From Candidatus Limnocylindrales bacterium (GTDB lineage Bacteria > Chloroflexota > Limnocylindria > Limnocylindrales > CSP1-4), in the NCBI GenBank assembly GCA_030647575.1, contig JAUSJS010000027.1, forward strand, positions 1-40,466: a stretch of DNA of 40,466 bases. Reading direction: 5' to 3'. The notes below the pieces were generated by a model. That model worked only from the letters and a program-made list of their open reading frames with translations. It ran no database searches and was not told where the DNA came from. A program made the translations under genes and the position numbers. Of the stretch, positions 23,654-31,073 are shown piece by piece. Numbering within the stretch: the stretch's first letter is position 1; each line of letters opens with the position of its first letter.

Positions 23654-24406
23654 ATGTCAGGTCATTCGAAATGGTCCACGATCAAGCGCCAGAAAGGCGT
23701 GACGGACGCCAAGCGCGGGGCCATATTCACGAAGGTCGCCCGGGAGATCTCGGTGGCGGCCCGGCAAGGTGGCGGCGACCCCGACGCCAACTATCGGCTG
23801 CGCCTGGCGATCGAGAAGGCGCGTTCGGTGAACATGCCGGCCGACAACATCAAGCGCACGATCGACAAGGCGACCGGCGGCGGCGAGGCCGAGCAATACG
23901 AGGAGATCGTCTACGAGGGCTACGGCCCGGGCGGGATCGCCGTGCTGGTCGAAGCCCAGACCGACAATCGGAACCGCACCGCCGCCGAGGTTCGCTCGAT
24001 GTTCACCAAGTCTGGCGGCCAGCTCGCCGGTTCGGGCGCGGTCGCCTGGCAGTTCGAGCCGCGCGGCCTGATCTCCGTGTCGCGCAACGGAGTGGACGTC
24101 GATGAGGTCGCGCTGACCGCGATCGACGCCGGTGCCGAGGACGTCGACACGGAGGACGGCGAGGTCATCGAGATCTACACCGCGCCCGGAGATCTCGAGT
24201 CGGTGCGCAAGGCGCTCGAAGCGGCCGGCGTCGCCGTCGAATCGGCCGAATCGACGATGTTTCCAAGGCAGACGGTCGACCTCGACTCCTCGAAGGCGCG
24301 CCAGGCGCTACGCCTGGTCGAGCTGCTCGAGGACCTCGACGACGTCCAGCGGGTGACGGCCAACTTCGAGATCCCCGAGGACGTCTTCGCCGAGGTCGCC
24401 GGGTGA
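23654..24406 (+). CDS. yebC: YebC/PmpR-family protein
   Basis: A 250-residue member of the YebC/TACO1 family from ATG 23654: SGHSKWSTIKRQKGVTDAKR at the N terminus, FTKVAREISVAARQGG, NMPADNIKRTIDKATGG, YEGYGPGGIAVLVE and TDNRNRTAAEVRSMFTKSGG. Members have been described as transcription regulators and, more recently, as translation factors easing ribosome stalls. It is followed by ruvC with a 4-base overlap (GTGA); the yebC-ruvC-ruvA order is common in bacteria. Confidence 0.96.
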   Translation: MSGHSKWSTIKRQKGVTDAKRGAIFTKVAREISVAARQGGGDPDANYRLRLAIEKARSVNMPADNIKRTIDKATGGGEAEQYEEIVYEGYGPGGIAVLVEAQTDNRNRTAAEVRSMFTKSGGQLAGSGAVAWQFEPRGLISVSRNGVDVDEVALTAIDAGAEDVDTEDGEVIEIYTAPGDLESVRKALEAAGVAVESAESTMFPRQTVDLDSSKARQALRLVELLEDLDDVQRVTANFEIPEDVFAEVAG

Positions 24407-25005
24407 TCGTCCTGGGCATCGACCCGGGGACCGCCGCGCTGGGCTACGGGATCGTCGAACGAACCGGTGGGCGGCTGCGCGAGGTCGACCACGGCTGCCT
24501 CACCACGAGCCCTGACCTGGGACTGCCCGAGCGGCTGCTGGCCATCTACACGCTGGTCGACGAGCTGCTCAGCCTTCACCAGCCGCACCTGCTCGGCATC
24601 GAACGGCTCTTCTTCTCGCGCAACGTGCAGACGGCCTTCGCCGTGGGCCAGGCGCGGGGCGTCGTGCTGCTATCGGCCGCGCAGCACGGAACGCCGGTCC
24701 GCGAGGCGACGCCGAACGAGGTCAAGAGCGCGATCACCGGCTATGGCGCCGCCGACAAGGAGCAGGTTCAGCGGATGGTCCAGCTGGTCCTCGGGATGAG
24801 CGAGCTGCCCAGACCGGACGATGCTGCGGATGCCCTGGCGATCGCAACCTGGGTGGCCAACACGGAGCGGAGTGGGCCGACGGCGACCGCCGGCGTGCTC
24901 GACCGTGCGGCGGTGGCGCCGATCAGCCGGGGCGAGACGGGCTACGATCGGGCCGTCCGCGAGGCGCTCGCCAGCGAGCGCGCCGCCAAGCGCAGCGCGT
25001 CGTAA
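24403..25005 (+). CDS. ruvC: Holliday junction resolvase RuvC
   Basis: Dimeric endonuclease that cuts Holliday junctions. 200 residues from GTG 24403, overlapping the yebC stop as GTGA. The four acidic active-site residues are visible: D7 in VLGIDPGTAALGYGIVE, E67 in LLGIERLFFSRN, and D140/D143 in RPDDAADALAIA. The YGAADKEQVQRMV segment is typical. The last 45 or so residues, after AIATWVANTE, are a less conserved tail. A 238-base gap separates it from ruvA. Confidence 0.96.
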   Translation: MIVLGIDPGTAALGYGIVERTGGRLREVDHGCLTTSPDLGLPERLLAIYTLVDELLSLHQPHLLGIERLFFSRNVQTAFAVGQARGVVLLSAAQHGTPVREATPNEVKSAITGYGAADKEQVQRMVQLVLGMSELPRPDDAADALAIATWVANTERSGPTATAGVLDRAAVAPISRGETGYDRAVREALASERAAKRSAS

Positions 25006-25243
25006 CGGCATGCAGGGATGATCGTGTCGGTTGGTCTCCCGAGGGTCGGACCTCGGGGACGGACGCGACTGTGAGGCACGGTTTCGGGGTCGAAGGGCCG
25101 CAACGTCAGCCCACGGGGACCGTTCGCACTCTTCCCGCGCTTGTGAGTCGCGCTCGCTGCATGGGCGATCGCCATGTCGATGCCGCCGCCCGGCTCGATC
25201 CCGGATTCGCGACTGGCAGTCGCGGTCCATTCGAGTCCGTCGC
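25006..25243 (+). other. Gap between ruvC and ruvA with two hairpins
   Basis: A 238-base gap is unusual in this window, where linked genes usually overlap. It has a hairpin at 25038-25057 (CCCGAGG pairing with CCTCGGG, loop of 6) soon after ruvC, possibly a terminator, and one at 25208-25224 just before ruvA. The ruvA frame stays open through most of it, but those codons show no conserved sequence. No RNA gene or promoter is recognised. Confidence 0.5.
25208..25224 (+). promoter_or_regulatory. Hairpin just upstream of the ruvA start
   Basis: CGCGACT (25208-25214) pairs with AGTCGCG (25218-25224) around GGC, ending 19 bases before the ruvA GTG. It could affect access to the ribosome site. Confidence 0.4.
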
Positions 25244-25840
25244 GTGATCGCGTCAGTCGAGGGCGTGGTCGGCGCGGTCGCCGCCGATTCACTGGTGATC
25301 GAGGTCGCCGGGATCGGCTACCGGGTCTTCGCCGCCCCGGCGGTTCTCGCCAGCGCCCAGCCCGATGGCCGTCTCAAGCTCCACACCTACCACCTCGTGC
25401 GCGAAGACCTGCAAGCGCTGTACGGGTTTCGGACCGCTGAGGAGCTCGGGTTCTTCAACCTGCTGCTGACCGTGACCGGCGTCGGGCCGAAGGTCGCCCT
25501 GGCAATCGTTGGGAGCCGGCCGACCGCGGACCTCCAGCTCGCCATCATGGCCCAGGACCAGGCGGTGCTCGTGAGCATCCCGGGGATCGGCCGGAAGCTC
25601 GCAGAGCGGGTCATCTTCGAGCTGAAGGAGAAGGTCGCGGCCGCGGGCGTGGCGGTCGGAGGGAGTGCGGCCGCCGGGGCCACCGCCAGCGAAGGCGAGA
25701 TCGTCGCCGCGCTCCAGGCCCTCGGGTACTCGCTGGCGGAGGCGCGCGAGGCGTCCCGGGCGGCGCTGCTCGATGTGGGGGTGGACTCCAACCTGGAGGA
25801 GCGGGTCAAGGCCGCACTCCGGAGCCTGCTCCGGGACTGA
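25244..25840 (+). CDS. ruvA: Holliday junction branch migration protein RuvA
   Basis: Tetrameric junction-binding protein that loads RuvB. GTG 25244 gives VIASVEGVVGAVAADSLVIE, the usual N-terminal OB-fold sequence, and 198 residues, the normal length; the open frame further upstream is discarded. Domain II has two helix-hairpin-helix motifs (TVTGVGPKVALAIVG and SIPGIGRKLAERVIFELK), then an Ala/Gly-rich linker, then domain III (IVAALQALGYSLAEAREASR) which contacts RuvB. ruvB is 4 kb away in this window, beyond regulator genes. Confidence 0.95.
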   Translation: MIASVEGVVGAVAADSLVIEVAGIGYRVFAAPAVLASAQPDGRLKLHTYHLVREDLQALYGFRTAEELGFFNLLLTVTGVGPKVALAIVGSRPTADLQLAIMAQDQAVLVSIPGIGRKLAERVIFELKEKVAAAGVAVGGSAAAGATASEGEIVAALQALGYSLAEAREASRAALLDVGVDSNLEERVKAALRSLLRD

Positions 25841-25876
25841 TCCGGCGCCCGGCCGTGGCCCGGACACGCGAGTCTG

Positions 25877-28800
25877 TCATGAGCTGATCGCCCGGTCCAG
25901 CCCGAGCCGGACGGCGACCGCCGCGGCCTCCGTGCGGGAGTCGACGCCGAGCTTGCCGAGGATGTGCGAGACGTGGACCCCAGCCGTGCTCTCGCTGATG
26001 AACAGGTTGTCCGCGATACGCCGGTTCGTGTAGCCCTCGGCAACGAGGGCCAGGACCTCGCGCTCACGGCCGGTCAATCCGAACGGGTCGGCGGGCGCAG
26101 CGGGCGACGCCTGGGCGCCATCGGTCGCCCCGGCATCCGCAGACGTGAGGTCGATCCGGAGGCGCCGCGCCAGGCTTGCGATCCCGCCGACCAGCAGCGG
26201 CGCGCCGATCGCCACCGCGATCGCATGCGCCTCGCGCAGGGGTTCGGCCGCGGCGTTGGTCTCGCGCATCCCGGCCAGTGCCTCGGCCGTCCGCCACAGG
26301 ACGTACGCCTCCAGGAAGGGTGCCGGCCGCGCCGCGACCGCGGGACGAACTGCGTCCCACCTCGCAGGATCGTCCTCACCCGCTGCACGCGCAAGCTCGG
26401 CAGCGCAGAGCGCCATCCGCCACCCGATCTCGTGGGCGGCGAGAGCGTCCTGCTCGGTCAGTCGGGCGGTCGATGCTCGGTAGCGGTCGATCACGTCGCG
26501 CGCCGCGCTGACCGCATCCTCGGCGGCGGCCGGATCTCGGGCGGCCCGCGCCCTGACGGCCAGATCCGCGGCGGCCTGCACTGCGGGGACGGCAAGCTGG
26601 CCGAGGATGATCGCGTCGTCCATCTCGACGAGACGGTCGAACCCTTCGCGGGCGATCACCAACGCGGCCGACGGATCACCATCCCAGAGTGCGATCTCGG
26701 TCCCGAACGTGTGGAGATCGATGACGAACTGGGCGTCCGCGATACCGCCCGCCTCGGACCGGGCGATCTCGAGATGGCGTCGGGCGGCAGGAAGATCGCC
26801 GGTGCGCACGGCGAGGTGAGCCCGCGTGACATGGAGGTGGATCGTGCTGACGCCCGGCAGCACCCGGGTGACATTCCGCTCGAGCAGCTCAGCCGCCTCC
26901 GGGTATCGCCCTAGCTCGATCAGCATGCCGGCCGCGTTGACCTCCAGAAATGTCCTGAAGCCGAGTTCGCTGCCGTATCGCCGAATGCTCTCTGCTCCGG
27001 CGAGCGAGACCTCGAGGGCTTCTTCGACGAAACCGCCCATCTCGAGCACGCTACCGAGGTTGGCGTGGGCGCGAGGGATCGCGGTGGGATCGTCGGCGGG
27101 ACTCGCGATCGCGAGCGAACGACGCAGCAGGTCGATGCCGCCGGCGATGTTCCCGAGCGTCGCCCGGTCGACACCGAGGATGTTCATCGCGCGCGACTCG
27201 ATACCCTGGTCTCCGATCGTACGGGCGCTCTCGATCGCACGTTCCGCGAACCGGACCGACTCACCGGAGCGTCCGGCCAACATGAGGTTCGCAGCCAGGC
27301 CGGCGAGGACTCGCGCCTGGCCGGTCGACGGCGGAGTCCCCTCGAGCAGCTCCACGGCCTCTTCGAGGAGGCGGATCGAAGTCGCCGTGTCGCCTGCCAG
27401 CCAGGACGCGAAACCGAACCGCTCCCGTGCCCCCGCTCGCCGCTCACGATCGCCGTCCGACCCGGCCGCGCTGTCGACGAGCTCGATCGCCCTCCGAGCC
27501 AGGTTGACCGCCCGGGAGGCGTCGCCGACCAGCGTCGCAGCCGCGCTCGCCGCGTCGAACAGGTCACCGAGGTCACGGTCGGTCGGCCGGTCAGTGACAG
27601 GGACCACATCCCACAGCTCGATCGCCCGCTCGTACTGGCGCGCGGCCTCAGCGTAGGCATAGACGGCCCGTGAGGCGTCGCCCGCCTCGATGGCCGCGCT
27701 GAGTGCTCGCGTGGAATCGTGCGCAGCCGTCCAGTGATGGGCAAGCTCCACGAGCCGGCTGGCCGCGGCAGCGCCACCGCCCGCGGGACGGGCTTCGATC
27801 GCGTGGGCGTAGGCGGCGTGGAGGCCGCGGCGTTCGGATGGCAGCAGTCCGTCGTACGCGGCCTCCTGCACTAGTGCGTGCCGGAACTGATACCGCTCCA
27901 CGACATCGTCGAGGTCGACGACGAGGAGCTGCGCATCGACGGCTTCATGCAGCGCCGCCCCCATCTCGACCTCGGACAAGCCGCAGACGCTCGCGAGGAT
28001 GTTGTGCTCGACCTGCCGGCCGGCCACCGCAGCGACCTCGACGAGTCGCGCCGCGATCTCCGACGTTGCGGACAGGTGGACCAGCAGAACGTCGTGGAGC
28101 GTTTCCGGCAGGCGCTCGCGCCCCTGGCCAGTCTCGTCGACGGCCGCGACGAGTTCCTCGGCAAAGAACGCGTTACCGTCAGATCGCCGGGCAATCGACT
28201 CGACGAGCGTGGCGGCGGGCGGTGCACCGAGGATGGCGGTCAGTAGCTCGACGAGCTCGTCACGCACGAACCTCCTGAGGTCGATGCGCTCGACCCGGGG
28301 CTGGCGCTGGGCCTCGGCCAACCAGGTGGTCAACGGGTGGCGCCGGTGCAGCTCGTCGGTTCGGAAGGTGGCGATGATGAGGAGGCGCTCGTCGCGTGCG
28401 TTGCGCGCCAGGAACGCCAGCAGGTCGCGGGTCGACCGATCGGACCAGTGCAGGTCCTCGATGGCGAGCAGGACCGGGGACGTCTCGCCGAGCCGGCCGA
28501 GCAGCCTCAAGACTCCCTCGAAGATCTGGATCTGTTGCCACGCCGCCTGGGTTGCCGGCAGCGGGGCCTCGCCGGCCGCGTCGGACAGCTCAGGCACGAG
28601 TCTCGCGAGCTCCGGCAGACTGGGTCCGGCCGCGGCCGAGATGCGTTCGCTGTCGACGTCGCGGACGAGGGCGCGGAGAGCTTCGACGATCGGGCCGAAC
28701 GGCATGCCGTCGTCGCCGAGCGCGACCGAGCCTCCCTCGAGGACGAGCCATCCACGATCGCGGAGCCGCCCCGCGGCCTCGGCGACGAGGCGGCTCTTGC

Positions 28801-28930
28801 CGACGCCAGCCTCACCGCCGACCAGCACAAGCGAGGCCTGGCCGGACGCGCCTTCGTCGGCCGTCGAAAGGAGCGTGCTCAGCTCCTTCGAGCGGCCGAC
28901 GAAGACCGGGCTGGACAGACGCCGGGCCAT
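25877..28930 (-). CDS. LuxR-family regulator with large AAA ATPase domain (LAL/MalT-like)
   Basis: A 1017-residue signal-transduction ATPase with a C-terminal DNA-binding domain. Order: AAA_16-type domain beginning SSPVFVGRSKELSTL, with Walker A GGEAGVGKSRL (about 38-48), Walker B VLLAIEDLHWSD (about 155) and RSDGNAFFAEELV; a helical region; a long stretch of TPR-like repeats (about 400-880); and a LuxR helix-turn-helix LTGREREVLALVAEGYTNRR continuing ISESTAGVHVSHILGKLGV (about 950-1010). No receiver or sensor domain is seen, so the ligand is unknown. ATG 28930 is chosen because the domain begins right after it and a TATCAT box lies just upstream; GTG 29002, which overlaps the preceding small gene by 8 bases, is a real alternative adding 24 residues. 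Confidence 0.9.
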   Translation of the reverse strand: MARRLSSPVFVGRSKELSTLLSTADEGASGQASLVLVGGEAGVGKSRLVAEAAGRLRDRGWLVLEGGSVALGDDGMPFGPIVEALRALVRDVDSERISAAAGPSLPELARLVPELSDAAGEAPLPATQAAWQQIQIFEGVLRLLGRLGETSPVLLAIEDLHWSDRSTRDLLAFLARNARDERLLIIATFRTDELHRRHPLTTWLAEAQRQPRVERIDLRRFVRDELVELLTAILGAPPAATLVESIARRSDGNAFFAEELVAAVDETGQGRERLPETLHDVLLVHLSATSEIAARLVEVAAVAGRQVEHNILASVCGLSEVEMGAALHEAVDAQLLVVDLDDVVERYQFRHALVQEAAYDGLLPSERRGLHAAYAHAIEARPAGGGAAAASRLVELAHHWTAAHDSTRALSAAIEAGDASRAVYAYAEAARQYERAIELWDVVPVTDRPTDRDLGDLFDAASAAATLVGDASRAVNLARRAIELVDSAAGSDGDRERRAGARERFGFASWLAGDTATSIRLLEEAVELLEGTPPSTGQARVLAGLAANLMLAGRSGESVRFAERAIESARTIGDQGIESRAMNILGVDRATLGNIAGGIDLLRRSLAIASPADDPTAIPRAHANLGSVLEMGGFVEEALEVSLAGAESIRRYGSELGFRTFLEVNAAGMLIELGRYPEAAELLERNVTRVLPGVSTIHLHVTRAHLAVRTGDLPAARRHLEIARSEAGGIADAQFVIDLHTFGTEIALWDGDPSAALVIAREGFDRLVEMDDAIILGQLAVPAVQAAADLAVRARAARDPAAAEDAVSAARDVIDRYRASTARLTEQDALAAHEIGWRMALCAAELARAAGEDDPARWDAVRPAVAARPAPFLEAYVLWRTAEALAGMRETNAAAEPLREAHAIAVAIGAPLLVGGIASLARRLRIDLTSADAGATDGAQASPAAPADPFGLTGREREVLALVAEGYTNRRIADNLFISESTAGVHVSHILGKLGVDSRTEAAAVAVRLGLDRAISS

Positions 28931-28937
28931 GTCTCGG

Positions 28938-28943
28938 ATGATA
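28938..28943 (-). promoter_or_regulatory. -10 candidate before the LuxR-type regulator
   Basis: TATCAT on the minus strand, 7 bases from ATG 28930, would give a leaderless mRNA. No -35 box is convincing, and the gene may instead be read through from upstream. Confidence 0.35.
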
Positions 28944-28994
28944 GGCCCCTGCTCGCTTCCCCTCCGAACGAGTAGGGGCGGCAACCGTGTGGGA

Positions 28995-29228
28995 TCAGAC
29001 ACCCGCCGAGCGGGTCAGACGAAAGGCCCGGCGGAGACCGCCGAGATGGACATGGGCGGCCGCGGAGCTCACCTGCCGAAGAACCTGAGCGAGGCTGATG
29101 CCGCCTCGGGCGAGGCCCGGGGTCTGCGCGCCGCCACTTCGTGCGGCCCGCTCGAGGGCTCGCTGCGTCATGGCCCGCTCGCGATCCTGCTCCACGAGCC
29201 AGAGGTGGGTGTACGGATCCATCTGCAT
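28995..29228 (-). CDS. Small protein of unknown function upstream of the LuxR-type regulator
   Basis: 77 residues from ATG 29228 (a second ATG is two codons later). GGGAG lies 8 bases upstream, a good ribosome site. The N-terminal part MDPYTHLWLVEQDRERAM and the Arg/Ala-rich amphipathic helix TQRALERAARSGG are protein-like, with no membrane segment; the C-terminal half is less ordered. It overlaps the alternative GTG start of the LuxR-type regulator by 8 bases, suggesting cotranscription. The same frame continues upstream, past one TAG codon, to a start with an even better ribosome site at 29306, so this may be the remainder of a longer gene. I do not recognise the family. Confidence 0.6.
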   Translation of the reverse strand: MQMDPYTHLWLVEQDRERAMTQRALERAARSGGAQTPGLARGGISLAQVLRQVSSAAAHVHLGGLRRAFRLTRSAGV

Positions 29229-29248
29229 CTCGGATCTCCCGTGTGTTC

Positions 29249-29268
29249 CGACCTCGAGGCTGAGGTCG
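29249..29268 (-). promoter_or_regulatory. Hairpin between the leader ORF and the 77-residue gene
   Basis: CGACCTC (29249-29255) pairs with GAGGTCG (29262-29268) around six bases. It lies after the leader TAG and before the ribosome site of the next start. An attenuating or coupling role is possible but unproven. Confidence 0.4.
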
Positions 29269-29279
29269 TTGCCGACACG

Positions 29280-29306
29280 CTACGGGGAGTGAGTGGGCGT
29301 CGACAT
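29280..29306 (-). CDS. Eight-codon leader ORF, or N terminus cut off by an in-frame TAG
   Basis: ATG 29306 is preceded by AGGAG with 8 bases spacing, among the best ribosome sites on this strand. It encodes MSTPTHSP and stops at TAG 29282-29280. The frame is the same as the 77-residue gene at 28995-29228 and has no other stop between. It is either a short leader peptide or the start of a 104-codon gene interrupted by an amber codon (CAG to TAG is one change). Confidence 0.45.
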   Translation of the reverse strand: MSTPTHSP

Positions 29307-29345
29307 CGAGAGGTCTCCTGATCCGAGCGGGGCTGGACCCTTCAT

Positions 29346-29371
29346 TTCGCCCCGCTCCGAGGAGGGGCGAA
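29346..29371. promoter_or_regulatory. Inverted repeat upstream of the leader ORF
   Basis: TTCGCCCC (29346-29353) and GGGGCGAA (29364-29371) are perfectly complementary with 10 bases between. It lies in the leader of the small gene and LuxR-type regulator; terminator of the Rrf2 gene, leader structure or operator are all possible. Confidence 0.5.
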
Positions 29372-29373
29372 CC

Positions 29374-29399
29374 CTTTAGATCACGGGTGCGGTCTTTAG
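29374..29399 (-). promoter_or_regulatory. Paired CTAAAG direct repeats
   Basis: CTAAAG occurs at 29399-29394 and 29379-29374 on the minus strand, exactly 20 bp (about two helical turns) apart. TTGACG at 29422-29417 is 18 bases before TAAAGA (29398-29393), so the first copy could also be part of a -10 region. Candidate activator or alternative-promoter site. Confidence 0.4.
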
Positions 29400-29418
29400 C
29401 CCTGCCGTGGCCCGCTCG

Positions 29419-29895
29419 TCAAGGTCGCCGTCCGGCCAGCGCGTCGGCATGGCGACCGCGCGGATCGATCGAGGCCCGGCCCGATCGCGCCGCCAGCTCG
29501 GCCAGCGTCTCCTTGTCGAGAATCTCGAGCATCGCGTCGCGCACGTCGATCATGGCGTCCCGCAGCGGACAGGTCGCCTCGTCGGGGCAGGAGCACGGCT
29601 CGTAGTAGCGCAGCGAGACACAGCCCATCGGCGCGAGGGCGCCGTCGAGCAGCCGGACGACCCGCCCCATCGAGACGCCGGACGCCTGGGCTGCCAGCGC
29701 GTAGCCCCCATGCGTTCCCAACGTCGTGCGGACGATGCCCGCGTGCTTGAGCGTGGCCATGATCTGCTCGAGGAACTTGACCGGCAGGCGATTCCGGGTC
29801 GCCAGCGTGGTCAGCGGGATCGGCCCCTCGCCCTCATGCCGAACCAGGTCGATCAGTGCGCGAAGGCCGTACTCGGATCGGCGGGAGAGGCGCAT
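29419..29895 (-). CDS. Rrf2-family transcription regulator with cysteine cluster
   Basis: 158 residues from ATG 29895. The winged helix begins MRLSRRSEYGLRALIDLVRH and includes LATRNRLPVKFLEQIMATLK and GTHGGYALA, the usual Rrf2 DNA-binding region. A cysteine cluster follows: C92, C101, C103 and C109 in GCVSLRYYEPCSCPDEATCP. IscR- and NsrR-like members bind a 2Fe-2S or 4Fe-4S cluster through three such cysteines, so an Fe-S, redox or NO sensor is likely. No isc or suf genes are adjacent, so its targets are unknown. It diverges from ruvB with 98 bases between. The last 25 residues are Arg/Ala-rich. Confidence 0.92.
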   Translation of the reverse strand: MRLSRRSEYGLRALIDLVRHEGEGPIPLTTLATRNRLPVKFLEQIMATLKHAGIVRTTLGTHGGYALAAQASGVSMGRVVRLLDGALAPMGCVSLRYYEPCSCPDEATCPLRDAMIDVRDAMLEILDKETLAELAARSGRASIDPRGRHADALAGRRP

Positions 29896-29901
29896 CCCGG
29901 C

Positions 29902-29931
29902 ATCCTAGCGCGCAATCCCTAGTCCGGTCAT
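29902..29931 (-). promoter_or_regulatory. Promoter and candidate operator of the Rrf2 gene
   Basis: Minus strand: ATGACC (29931-29926), 18-base spacer, TAGGAT (29907-29902), 6 bases from ATG 29895, predicting a leaderless mRNA. Two direct repeats, CTAGGGAT and CTAGGAT, 14 bp apart, overlap the spacer and -10 and could be an autoregulatory site. Confidence 0.45.
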
Positions 29932-29976
29932 GGGACTTCGGCGCATGTGAACATCCGTGCGAAATGGCCTCGGGCG

Positions 29977-29985
29977 TGATAGACT
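29977..29985 (+). promoter_or_regulatory. Extended -10 of ruvB
   Basis: TGA (29977-29979) and TAGACT (29980-29985), 8 bases before ATG 29994. A weak -35 GTGCGA lies 17 bases upstream. Predicts leaderless ruvB-tgt mRNA; no Shine-Dalgarno sequence is seen. Confidence 0.5.
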
Positions 29986-29993
29986 CTCGCGCG

Positions 29994-31073
29994 ATGGCCG
30001 ACGAAATCTCGCACATCCTCTCGGCGGACCTCGAGGACGACGCGGATCGCGTCATCGAAGGCACGCTTCGGCCGCGGACGCTCGATGAATACATCGGCCA
30101 GCGCGAGGTCAAGGCCAACCTGTCCGTGCTGCTGACCGCGGCCCGGGGGAGGGGAGAGGCGGCCGATCACGTCCTGCTCTACGGCCCGCCCGGCCTGGGC
30201 AAGACGACCCTGGCCACGATCATCGCCCGCGAGCTTGGCGTGAACGTCAAGTACGCCTCGGGTCCGGCGATCGAGCGTGCCGGCGACCTGGCCGCGATCC
30301 TGACCTCGCTCGACGAGCGCGACGTTCTGTTCATCGACGAGATCCACCGCCTCAACCGAGCAGTGGAGGAGATCCTCTACCCGGCGATGGAGGACTACGC
30401 GCTGGACGTGATGATCGGGAAGGGGCCGTCGGCGCGCTCGCTCCGGCTCAGCCTCAAGCCCTTCACCCTCGTCGGCGCCACGACGCGCGCCGGGCGGATC
30501 AGCTCACCGCTGCGCGACCGCTTCGGGGCGACCTACCGGCTCGACTTCTACGCTGAGGAGGAGCTGGCGGCGATCGTCGAGCGCTCGGCCGCGATCCTGG
30601 ACGTCACGATCGAACCGGCCGCGACCCGCGCCATCGCCCGGCGCGGTCGCGGTACGCCACGAATCGTGAACCGGCTGCTCAAGCGAGTCCGCGATCACGC
30701 CCAGGTCCACGGGAACGGCCAGGTCGACGAGGCCACTGCGACGGCCGCAATGCGGGCCATGGAGATCGACGACGAGGGCCTCGACTCGACCGACCGCAAG
30801 CTGCTCGCCGCGATCATCCAGAAGTTCGCTTCGGGACCTGTCGGGGTGGCGGCCTTGGCCGCCGTCCTGTCCGAGGAGACCGAGACGATCGAGGACGTCT
30901 ACGAGCCATTCCTGCTGCGCCTCGGGTTCATCGACCGGACGCCGTCGGGACGGATTGCGACGGATCTCGCCCGCGCCCACCTGTCTGGCCTCGGGTATGA
31001 GATCCCGCCGCCGCGACGGGCGGACCCGGGCATGCCGAGCCTGTGGGACGAGCCGCCATCGACGGACGCGTGA
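29994..31073 (+). CDS. ruvB: Holliday junction branch migration helicase RuvB
   Basis: Hexameric AAA+ motor that drives branch migration with RuvA. ATG 29994 gives 359 residues, close to the usual 340. Walker A GPPGLGKT (64-71), Walker B LFIDEIH (112-118), sensor I region LVGATTRAGRISSPLRDRFG and the arginine finger region are intact, followed by the winged-helix domain ending near GYEIPPP. The open frame upstream of 29994 is noncoding. It overlaps tgt by 4 bases (GTGA). Confidence 0.97.
   Translation: MADEISHILSADLEDDADRVIEGTLRPRTLDEYIGQREVKANLSVLLTAARGRGEAADHVLLYGPPGLGKTTLATIIARELGVNVKYASGPAIERAGDLAAILTSLDERDVLFIDEIHRLNRAVEEILYPAMEDYALDVMIGKGPSARSLRLSLKPFTLVGATTRAGRISSPLRDRFGATYRLDFYAEEELAAIVERSAAILDVTIEPAATRAIARRGRGTPRIVNRLLKRVRDHAQVHGNGQVDEATATAAMRAMEIDDEGLDSTDRKLLAAIIQKFASGPVGVAALAAVLSEETETIEDVYEPFLLRLGFIDRTPSGRIATDLARAHLSGLGYEIPPPRRADPGMPSLWDEPPSTDA

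Noticed and set aside
24942..25292. 116-codon minus-strand frame covering the ruvC-ruvA gap
   Set aside because: It overlaps the ends of both real genes and has no ribosome site or known motif; kept only as a note that the gap is open on the minus strand.
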